A stretch of DNA of 64,000 bases from Colius striatus (taxonomy: Eukaryota; Chordata; Aves; Coliiformes; Coliidae): the NCBI RefSeq assembly GCF_028858725.1, contig NC_084760.1:53903367-53967366 (forward strand), given 5' to 3'. Under the pieces are notes generated by a model, which saw nothing but the letters and a program-made list of their open reading frames with translations, did no database searches and was not told where the DNA came from. Positions 25,511-35,900 of this stretch are shown here, one piece after another. The position numbers and the translations under genes are program-made. The number at the start of each line of letters is the position of its first letter. The stretch's first letter is position 1.

Positions 25511-25868
25511 CTACATGCAGGTGGGTGAGAGAAAGTGAAGCTTTCAGGGAAGGCCACGCACCACTCAGGAAACTTCAAACTCTTCACTCACAAAAGCGCG
25601 GCCAATGAGTCTGGGCAATAGCAACCTCGGGGCAATGGCAAACTCGCGGGCAATGGCAAACTCGGCACTGAGGGCTCGCACCGATCGGCAGGACCGTCCA
25701 CACAGAGCTCCCGCCAACCAGCGCCCGGCCCCGCCCCAGCCCCGGCCAGCCGATCAGCTCCGCCCCGCCTCCTATCCGCCAGTCACGCCCGCGAGGCCCG
25801 GCGCCTGAAGAGTCAGGTCGCTCCTCGCTTTCCCGTTCATAGCAGCAAGCTAAAGGCGCTCGGCTTAC
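25511..25868 (-). other. MCM9: Probable MCM9 intron 1 (within 5' UTR)
   Basis: A donor-like sequence (CGCAA/GTAAGC read on the minus strand, junction at 25869/25868) pairs with the acceptor TGCATGTAG before the start exon, giving a 358-bp GC-rich intron. Inferred from splice consensus only; no transcript is visible. Confidence 0.5.
25613..25664. repeat. Three tandem copies of a 17-bp GGGCAAT-type unit
   Basis: Copies are at 25613-25629, 25630-25646 and 25648-25664, consensus GGGCAATGGCAAACTCG. The last two are identical over 17 bp; the first differs at two positions. A single C separates copies 2 and 3. The array lies in the probable MCM9 intron 1, about 110 bp upstream of the start codon, next to a CCAAT motif. 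Confidence 0.92.
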
Positions 25869-26350
25869 TTGCGGTTTGGTTCGGCGGCGGCAGCAGCAGT
25901 AGCTTGTCCCGCCCCGCCGCAGGCGGCAGCAGGGGCAGCGCGGCGCCGCGCCCGGCTTCCCGCGCCCGCCAGCAGGGTACTTTCGAACGTGCCGCCGGCG
26001 GCGGGCGGGCGGACGCGCGCTGTGCGGCGGCGCGGAGCAGGGGAGGGCCGAGCGCTGCCTCGGGCCCCTCCCGTCCTGCCCCTCCTCCGGCACAGCGCGG
26101 GCCGCGGGTGTGCTCCCAGCGCCCGTACCGGTGGCCTCGCCGGGGAGTGGTGTGCGGGACCGGCCTCGGCTCCGACCCGCTAGGCAGAAGCAGGCAGTGC
26201 TCTGCAGCCGCCCCCCTCTCGCTCGGTACCTGCAGTGCAGGCCGTCGCCCCTCCGGCTGGGTTCCCGCCGAGGCAGCGTCCGCGGCTCCCTCACCCGGTA
26301 GGAGAAGTGCCTCTGTGTCCGCCCCCTCCGCCCCGCTCCATGGCCGGGCC
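25869..26350 (-). other. MCM9: Probable non-coding first exon of MCM9 (5' end undefined)
   Basis: GC-rich sequence immediately upstream of the predicted 5'-UTR donor at 25868. The 3' boundary rests on one good GTAAGC donor. The upstream boundary is a guess within the CpG island. Long open frames here on both strands follow from the lack of AT-rich stop codons. Confidence 0.4.
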
Positions 26351-26700
26351 CGGCGGCTCACGAGCGGGCGGTGAGCGGCCGCGGAGCCGCCAGCTCGCGG
26401 GGCGGGGTGGCCGGCAGCGCTTCCCTCCGGCGCCTCTGGGACGCGCCACTCCTGCGCGGCCGCCGCGGCTCCAGGAGGGCCGGTTCTGCGGAGGCGGCCG
26501 AGAGACGGCGGGGCCGTTTTCCTGACGAGCGGAGCGCCCGGAAGGACGGGAGGGTAGTGCGCTGGGGGTGTATCGCAGCTGCTCTGCCACTCACGAGCAA
26601 ACGCTACACAGACGGATTCGAGTTTCGACGGTGTTGCACGCTGTGGTTTGCCTGAATGTGTCACCGCTCCCCCACACCCCCGCCCCTGTTACCCAGGGAC

Positions 26701-29700
26701 GCTGCTCTTGTGAACAACAGCGGAGGACTGCAAGTCAGGGATGAAAAAGGAGTGCTGTGTAGCGGGGGTAGCCCCAAGGTTGCTGAAGCCCATATTTGCC
26801 CGTGTACAAATCCCCAGAAGTCTGAAATGGGATGTTTGAAAGCGAGCTGTCTAACCAGTCAAGTACCCCTTCTTCATGAGGGCATGTCATAGTAAAGTCT
26901 GAGGAGTTTGGATAGTTTAATACAGACAGAAAATAAGGCTTGCTAGAGGCTCTAAAGCTTTTGCCCAGAACTTCTAGGGTGTTATTTAGAACACCTTCAT
27001 ATCTGTATGTTTTGTGAGCATGTATTAAACTCGAATGGCATGCATTAACTATTTGAAACACATTTAACTACTTAAGCTATTTAAAATATTTCAAAATTGA
27101 GTTCCAGGCATAAGGAGTGAGTCTGGATCCTCGTTTCTGTAGCATGCCTGTTTCTTTCCTTGTCATTGACTTTCAGTTGCAGTATTTCAGTTATAGCAGT
27201 GTAAGTAAAGAATCTTCTTACATGTATTTTCTCAGTACCTCTGGTAATGTATTTGAATATCTTTCATATATTATCCATTCAATTCCTGTGACAGAATAAC
27301 AATGTCCTCTTAACTTCACAGCTAGGCTCTTTTGAAATCATCCTGTAACACAGGACAAGAAAAAGCAATTGTCTTAGATGAGTGGATGGGAACAGTGCTG
27401 GCAGTTGCCAGCCTGAAAAGCTCTCTTGCCTGGTTTGTCTATTCTTTTCTCTTTGGATGGCTCTGTTGTGTAAGCTAATACTACTGGTTTTGCTTCCAGG
27501 TCACTTCTAATAGCATTGTTATCAAGAAAAAGACTAAAACTCTTCTGCTTTTCAGGTTTACAGAAAGTAGTGTGTGCCCTTGATCCAGAAACATTCCAGG
27601 AGAGTACAACTGCCTTTTAATGCCATGGTCAAGGTGGGTGACACGTGTCCCACTCCAATGTGCAGCTGAGACTCTGCTGGCAAGGCTGCAGGAGTGCTGA
27701 GAAAGGCTCCTGGATATCCCACAGGTTAGGTGAAGATTTAGATGGAGTCAAGTATGGTTGAATGTTCATGTGACTACAAAACCTGACTCTTCCTTGTGCC
27801 CAGCCATCCTGCTGACAATCTGACTGAAGTGAAACTGCTATTATTCTGGCTCAAAGATTTGGCTGCTCTCTGAAGATTTCTGTTTGTCTGGCAGGTTGAA
27901 GATGGAAGGCTTGGTAATTTCCAAGAGTACTTGCTGTCATAATGAAATGAGATTTTGGTAGTCCTCACTGTATTATGCTTTTATTTTCTGAAGTGTGGCT
28001 GCTCTGGTTCCTTAGCAACCTTGCTATCAGTGCTGCTGGCAGCAGCTGCTTCTCGTCGTGTTCAGCCAGCTGTTTATTGTGAACAGGCCTCTATACCATG
28101 CTTAACTCCGAAAATAACCAAGTTGCCTCGGTGACAGGCAATTTATAAATGCATCCTTAAGACTGTGCAAGACTCCAGAATGGATCAGCAGTTCACCTCA
28201 TAGGTCCCATTGTTAATCTAGGAATTTGCAGTGCAATTTGTACACATAATGAAGCTTGAGTTGTCTAATTGTGTATGTGCTTGAAATAGATAAATGTTAA
28301 CATAACTGTGCAGTTAAAGAGCGCAGCAAATAACAAGTTCTGTTATTAAGAGAAATGGAGTTCAGCAGTCAGCCTCACTTGAAGAGAAAAAGCTGCCTTT
28401 CAGCCTGGCTGCCTGATTTTCTTCCATGAGCCCAGTGCTTTCCACTGGTACTTCCAATTACTGTAGCGTATCCAAAGAAAGGGATGTTTATTTAGATGAC
28501 CAAAATATACCACAAAGTAAATTAGCTTTACAACAGTCAGCTGATTTCTCTATATAGTTGTACATGGAAATAACTTATCTTTCCACTTAAAGCAGGGAAT
28601 AGAGGCATAAGTAAAACTGATACAGTGCCTGACACCGGGAAGTAGCTGAAAACAATACTCCATTTTTTGCCTTCACTATAATAAAAAGGACTCGCATTTG
28701 CCCAGGAAGAATATTTAACAACACTGAACTGGACTACATTGAACATACCAGGAAAAAAGCTCCTGTAAGGAAAGTCAGTTTGTATCTTTCAAAGCTGATG
28801 GATTTTTCCAAATATCTGTCTTAACAAAACTAAAGACAGGCTAGGGTTCCTCACACCTAAATTTAGGCAACAGAGGCACTTACAGTTGTTGTTGCTCGAC
28901 AGTCTTTATGCAACAAAGAGTAATCAGTGATTCACCCTTGAAGCTGCCTGATGACTGCAGAGGAGGCTGAAAATCCCCGATTTCTTAAATGATGTGACTC
29001 AGTCATTGTCCTTATAAGGGACATAAGTTACAGCAAAGGAGGAAAAAGTTGGGGGCTGAATTTTCTCAATGCAGAATTAGTGAAATTTACCTGTGGCTAG
29101 CACAGGGATCATGTAATAAAATTCACATGTAACTTAAGCAAGCAAGAGATTGCTATGACATTGTAAACAGGTATGATTTTAGTATTAGGAGTCGAGTTTC
29201 CTGATATTCATTAGGATTTCCTCATGTCCTACAGTTTTATGTAAGGCTAAAACTGGGGAAAAAAGTGAATGACTATTAGTCAAAAGTTAATTTGGAGATT
29301 TTTTTCTAGCTATAGTTACTGGGAGAGTGGGTTTGTTAACAATTTAAATGATGGACCCCAATTTTTTCTTCTGCCACGGTAGAAGGGTGAGTGCTGCAAT
29401 ATGGGTTATAGTTCACAGTCCCTCCATGGTTATGTTCAGTTACAGGAAATGAAGCATTTTTACCCAAACAAACTGCTGCTTTCAATTTTGAAGTGCAGCT
29501 CCTCAAAGGAGATCCTTCATGGAAGTAGTTTTCTAGCTTCAAAAAGCAGGGAAATTTAGTTACAGAGACTACCTATATCAAGAGTGAAAAGACCCTGTAT
29601 TCTGCATTAAGAATAAAAACAAAGATTCTTGTGGCATTATATTAAAAAAATTAGGAAGATGATAGATGTATCCTAAAAAAAAAAAATCACTCCTAAATAT

Positions 29701-32500
29701 TCTATATTTTCTAGTTTTATAATACAAATTCTTACTCTTTCAAGTGATCAAAGACTACAAATTGTAAGACATTTTAATTTAAATGTGTACTCATTAAGCA
29801 CAGACTACTCAGGAAATAATCCAATTTTTTTTTCTTTGACAATAAAGGATTATGAGAAAAATTGATGTGAAACCTTATTAGCCATTAGAATGTTTAAAAA
29901 TGTATAATATTAATTATTGACGGTACTTGTCATAGGACTAATATTTTCCTCAAAGTCTCAGGTAAATCTAGTACACATAGGCTGAAGTAACTGAAAAAAT
30001 GTAAAAGGAAGGAGTCAGTCTGATAGAGCTATTCCTACGTTGGCACAAATTGCAACTTGGTTTTTCAGTCACCTTTGGGCTTTTTGTTTCCAAGTGTATC
30101 TTCCGATAACAACTGCTGCTGCAGAAAAAAAGCCATGCGGTTGTTGGAACTTCATTCTTCCCTATGCTATGGGATGGTGTCAGATGGGTCAGCTGAAGCA
30201 GTTTTCCTCTAACCTGGAAAATTCACTGGCGTTCAGACTCTGGTCACAGAAGTAAATGGCAGAGTCCAGACTGAAGGGCTGAACCTGGCCTTAAGACTGA
30301 CTGTTACAATGCCATTGTACTGAAATGCAGGGTTCTTCTGTATTTCGCCCATATTGAGTATAGCCTGTTGCTGCTTTGTTCTGTAGGAAAACACAGGGAG
30401 GAGGATTAAAATGTTACATTATTTATGGCTCACTCTCTTGACTTTTTATTCTTCCTTCTGAATAGAAGGGTTGGGGCAATCAGTTATACTAACTGCTGAG
30501 TATAAGATTTAGCGTGTCAAGAGTGCAGAGAGATCGCTCCCAAGAGCTGAAGGATTTTTCTCATGGCTGTAAATAATGCTACGTAACTTTGCATGAATTC
30601 TGTACCTCCCTCCTCTGCCTTGTCTGTTGAGCTAGGAAAGGCTGCAGGCAGGCGTGAGCAGAGGCTGTGCAGAACTCTCTGCCCAACTGGACTGGTGAAC
30701 ACATACACGTTTTAGCTTTTCCAAGAACACCGGATACAGACTGCAAAGCTGGGGACGCAGAGGCAGTGTGGTAAGCACAGTTCTTCTCAATCCCAAATAC
30801 CAGGGACTTTTTTTTTTTTTTAGAAATACATTTTACTGAGTTCTCAGTGCCATTTGCTATAAAATATTTTTTTCCTAGTTTCTTCCTGTTGGCTTTGGTT
30901 CATTGCTGTTTGTTTGATTTTTGTTTTTAAGAGGCTGATTGGGCAGTGGAGTAGCTGCTGACATTGGCAGATGTGAGGACTGAATGCTTCTTCGCTTCTC
31001 CCTTCTGAAAGACAACTGGCTACTAGCAAAAACCCAACAGGGGCCCCTTCAACTGAATAGGCATGACAGGTGTTATCACCTTCTGATTACTGCTCAGGTG
31101 TTAATCCCTTGTGTAAAAATACACAAATGAAGGGTCTTAAAAAAAGGCTGAGCCCTTGCAAAGCATGCAGGAAAAAATACGCAACACTCACTTCAGAACG
31201 TTGTAACAAAATGAGCTCGTGTATTTTATTTTGGGTAACAGCCAAGAAATCTGACATTTTGCCCAATATGGCTTGCTTCTAAAATTAAAAAGTTGCATAT
31301 ACCTACAGTTGAGTCCATCAGCTACAGAAAATCTGCTCTATACATCTTTAATCCATGGCAGCATCACCAGAGTACGGCTTTCAGTGGAGTTTTCAAGCTG
31401 AATTATAAGGTAGGAGTTTTAAAATGTTTGTTTAGAAGATTTTATATTGTCTATATGAAAACATACAAATTTTTCCATTTATACATACACTGCATATAAA
31501 ACTCATTGTAATTAGCAAGTATCTTCATCTGGGTATTTACCTTTGTGCATATAGCAAAAGGAGGATGTAGTCAGGGCTTCAGATGAAATATTAAAAGTGC
31601 AAGACCTTTATATATGCTAACTAAAACCTTTTTCAAATAATCACTTTTTTTCCTGCTTTTAAAAGGTAAGAGATTCAGTTTAAAAATACATTCATAAAAC
31701 AAAGAGACAGTTTTCTCCCTGAGACTACCAGTGTGAGTTAACTTTGTGGTAATCTTTGAATGAAAAAATACTAGAAAAAGACAAGAAGCTCTAGTTTTCT
31801 ATATGCTGCAGCAAATTTCACAAGCAACACTGGCATCATAAAAGGTGTAGAGTGGAGAATCATGCTGACGAGCTGGAAAAACATTTTCATATATCAGTTT
31901 AAGAAGAAGAATAAAACGTCAACGTAGACAAGGGAGGATTATTAAGTTTTAGTGGAAGATCTGTATCTGTAGTAATTATAAAAGGAGAAAAAGTGGATAA
32001 TTGGGGTTTTGTTTTTCATTTCAGACATGAATTTTACCCAAAGCAGGGCTTTATGCTCAAAATGTAGATTCTTTATTTACGCAGAGATACTCAGTACAGT
32101 ATTCTGAATATTTCAAGCATTTGTTTTTGTCAATATTCATAAAAGAAAGAACATTAACTTGTGGGAGCTGCTTCTGCTTAAAGTCAATGAGAAAATGTTT
32201 GGTTAAAACCAGATGTCAGTTTCGTGAGCAACAGGTAAGGAGTCAACCCCCCCTCCCCAGTCAACAGCTCCTGGTCTGTGGCTTTTTTCCTCCTCTTGTT
32301 AGAAGTCACACTGCTCTGAAGGCTAGCAGTGACATTAGTCTTGATCTAGTACTCTGCCTTTGAAATGTTAGAAAACCAGTTTTTAAACTGCTACAAAATA
32401 AGAGAATAGGGATGCATGAAACATATCTTGCTCCAACTGGAGAGAGATGGATACTTTTTCCTTTTACCACTTCAGTTATATTTATAGTAACCATGCACTT
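26701..32500. other. Intergenic region between MCM9 promoter and FAM184A 3' end
   Basis: 5.8 kb without a recognisable exon on either strand. I see no CR1, LTR or RNA gene here. It contains two RFX-like motifs (28006-28020 and 28122-28135). The many 60-80 codon frames have no family resemblance. Confidence 0.7.
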
Positions 32501-32569
32501 AGGTTATTTTGTGGGGAAAAGATCGGCCTGAAATCAAAGAAAACACATTTATAGGAAAAAGGGGGAAAG

Positions 32570-32858
32570 CATTATATTTGTTCTACCAAAATTTATTATG
32601 TAGTAATTACAAAGGTTAAAGATTCTTCCATTTTAAATAAAAATAATAGTTATAATTACACACATTATATAGTACCTGTCAAGTGATTCCAACAAAGAGA
32701 ACATGGAATACAGTGCAGTTTCAAATTGGAAAGACAAATACTTTCTCATTCACAGTGTTTGACAAATTACAGGAAAGCTTGTTCACATGAGGGTTTATTT
32801 AAGGTCATGCTCTTATAAACAGTCCACACCACGCTGTGCCACAAAAACAAATCGTCTC
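32570..32858 (-). other. FAM184A: FAM184A 3' UTR, end estimated
   Basis: Follows the TGA at 32861-32859. On the minus strand AATAAA occurs at 32799-32794 (only 60 nt past the stop), 32597-32592 and, farther out, 32077-32072. The middle one gives a UTR of about 290 nt and is my choice. Longer forms are possible. Confidence 0.45.
32592..32597 (-). promoter_or_regulatory. FAM184A: Candidate poly(A) signal of FAM184A
   Basis: Minus-strand AATAAA about 260 nt after the stop codon. Alternatives are at 32794-32799 and 32072-32077. Chosen by distance only. Confidence 0.4.
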
Positions 32859-32940
32859 TCAGAATGTGAAGTATCGAGCAAACCACTCCTGGCGTTGTGG
32901 ATCTGGTGAAGCCACGGGTGAAGCATCAGTCTGAGGAGGG
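32859..32940 (-). CDS. FAM184A: FAM184A last coding exon
   Basis: Acceptor AATTTAG at the right edge. It encodes PPQTDASPVASPDPQRQEWF and ends ARYFTF with TGA at 32861-32859. The highly conserved aromatic C-terminus suggests a constrained short motif. Confidence 0.95.
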
Positions 32941-35900
32941 CTAAATTCACAGAGAGAAGAAAAAACAAAACCAAACAATTATGCCACAACTAAACAAAAA
33001 GTACAAATGTTAGGAGAAAAATAACCAAATCACAGAGAACATTCAGTAAAGAAGATGGTCTGTTTCTTCCATGGGTTAATCGTCATTGTGCCTCAGGACA
33101 TGACTTCATGTCTCCCTATAGAATCTGTGATCATCCACTCCATTGGAGAGCATCAGCAGCACGGACACATCAGTTCAGAAGCCACATTACAGGGTGGGAA
33201 AATAATATTTTGGAAAACACGATTTAAAATCTCATGAACAGCTGTGTGTTTTTAAGAAGAGTAAAAAGGGTTTTCTTGGAAAAGCGTGCCTGCAGAAAGT
33301 CCTCTTTTAGCATCCTTTTCCTGTGGTCAAGTTCATTCTCAAAAATATGATGCTTGCATCATATTTGTAGACATGTGCTCAACAAAGACTGGTTGGCAAC
33401 TGCACAAAAACACAAACTATTTTAATACTGAACGCTGACCACAAATTTGTTCACACATTTAAAGTGTGCTGAAATACTAGGGAAAAAGAAATTGCTCCAC
33501 TGCAAACAAGATTTGTTTCCCCCTTGAACACTAAAAATTCTCACAACATGAGCAAGAGAGAATACTTAAATATAATTTAACTACACAATTAAGCTCCTTC
33601 ATCAATAAAAATCAGTAATAAAATAATCTCTACTGGATAATACAGAGCATAAACCAATTTGGAATGGAAACTCCAGCACCACAGGCCATGCATTCATGCA
33701 CGTGCATGTTACTGATATCTGAGCATGCTCATGCACATCACATGCACAGGAAAAAATAAGCAAAGGTATTTATTTTAAAATAAAGATAGTTCTCTTGAAA
33801 TAGACTGTTTTATCTATTTTTTAATCTATTATTTGTTTCCCTTTATAATTAGTAGTTGCTAGGTATGTGGCCTTTGTCATTAATCAGAAGAAAGAGTAAC
33901 CAACCAATCATGGAAGCAGTAATTATTGCTTTAAGTTGCCAACTCAGAGGTAAGAGATCAACACCTGCTAAATACAGAGTGCAGCCCTTCAGTGCATTTG
34001 ATATGTAGGCCCACACAGCCAAAAGACTAAAATCCTGCCTTTAACATGCCATTTGAAGTTATTCGATTAGTTGTATTAATTTGTGAGAGAATTACTCGAG
34101 ATTTTAATGCTGGTTTTGATAACGGGAAGCTCAGCATTAAGCATCCAATCAGGCATGTTTCCTGTTGCTGTAGTAAGGTTACTCATAGGAAACAACTTGA
34201 TAGAGGTGAGAAAGGGGGTAAACACAAAACATTCCTGTAGCACAGAAAATAGTTTTCTTACATAAAAACCACTGCGTCACGTAATACCAAATAAATTCTG
34301 TGCTAGCATCAATTCCTAAACGACAACCGGTAAATAACACAAACATTTAAAACAATTGTTCATGTATGTAAACAATTGGAAGCACATGAATTCTGTTAAA
34401 CTACCTGAAGAGGCTTTTAAAAGTTCAACACTTAGGAAAAAGTGAGAGAACACATTTCAACAAGGTCTACAATAAAAAGGATTACTACAAAGAGGTTACA
34501 AATAGAAAGTAAAAATTAAAAATGCCATAAGATTACTTGTACCTCTGAAAGGTTCATAAAGCACATGGGATTCAGCTCAATAGGAATGCAAAATTTCCCT
34601 GAGTTAAGCAAAAAAAAAAGAGAAAAAATCCAAAAGATTGGTGAGGCAGTGCTCACCTCAAAAACGTCTTGGGCTCTTTGGGTGGCACTGGCTGTGGCAG
34701 TGGTTTGCTGCTGTTGAACTCAATATCGTGGATGGGTGAGTTGGGAATGGGGTCCAGCCGGTTAGGATGTCCATTGCCCACCACTCCGCTAGATTCCAGA
34801 GCACTTAGATTGGGGACACTCACAAACCTGTTTGTTGATTTATCGTTCTTCTTCTTTTGCTGCATTGAAAATAACAAAGGTAAGGAAGGCTTCTTGCACC
34901 AAGACAGATGAGGAAATGTGCAAATTTAAGACTTTTGTTGATGGCTGGTTTGAGGGCTTTTTTTTGAAGGAGTGTAATTGAGACAGATTAGGCTTTTTTT
35001 TCCCTTCCAATTGCAGTTTTACTGTTTAATGGACCCGAAAGCCACAAATTTCCACAGAAGAATCAAATTTATGATGGCAATGACTAAGTTATTAAGACAG
35101 TGTAATAACCAATGACTACATTACATGAGATATCCTAATATAAAATTTTACTCTAAGACTTTGGAGATAGGAAGTTTTATACAAAATTCTGATTTAGGCT
35201 GTTAAACCTTTCATGTTTAACTTAAATCTTCTCTTGGTGTCAGTGAAACAGCTCTGCTGTCAAATGTAATTACAGCAAATTTCAATGATGAAAAAAGTGA
35301 ATCCAACAGGTTTCACCCCATCACCGAGGCACATTTTGGGAACTGGAACATGGAAGCTAGAAAAGCAGCTACATTTCTTTTAAAGCATAGTCAGCAAGGG
35401 TCAACAGCAATACTGATAAAGAGACGATTGTATGGGAGTTCAGTTTCTTGCACAAAGAAACAGGCCCGGCTTCTAACACTAACACCGCTTCCACTTCCAG
35501 CCACCAGATGGCACAACTGAACATTTTTCATCATACTCTGTATACTCTTAGTATTTCAAGGGGCTCTAAGTACTGCAGATTTTATATCACTATGTCACTG
35601 TCCATAACACAGCATACAAAGGAATCAGTATTTATCGATTCCACTTTTGTAAGTATTTTAATGTAGAAGGATGCTTCAAATAATTCTAGAGTTTTGTAAA
35701 AAGAGCTGCTGTGACAGGATACCACATGTATTTTCAGACTGCTATTGAATTTGCCATGTCCACAATTAAATATTAATACTAAAAAAGCTTTATGTAAAAA
35801 AAAGGGATTTTTTAAATGAACGGATTCATTTATTCTCATGAATTATGTATTACTTGAATATCTAATAAATACTTCAATTACATATATGTAGCCCTAAAAA

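Larger units (their letters stand above)
25150..26700 (-). promoter_or_regulatory. MCM9: CpG island and promoter region of MCM9
   Basis: About 1.5 kb of dense CpG and GC-rich sequence in otherwise AT-rich surroundings, spanning MCM9 coding exon 1 and the region upstream of it. It contains several GC boxes ('ccccgccccag', 'tccgccccgcct'), a CCAAT motif at 25602-25606 and three 17-bp repeats. No TATA box is evident, as is usual for CpG-island promoters of replication and repair genes. Transcription starts are probably dispersed between about 25900 and 26600. Bidirectional activity is possible but not shown by the sequence. Confidence 0.85.

Noticed and set aside
24790-25608. Plus-strand frame of 272 codons
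   Set aside because: It runs across a CR1 fragment and antisense to MCM9 coding exon 1; it is the shadow of that conserved exon plus flanking GC-rich sequence.
25837-26664. Minus-strand frame of 275 codons in the CpG island, with several other long frames on both strands at 25584-26655
   Set aside because: Composition is alanine/arginine/proline/glycine-rich, as expected from GC-rich DNA lacking stop codons. No domain is recognisable, and overlapping frames are open on both strands.
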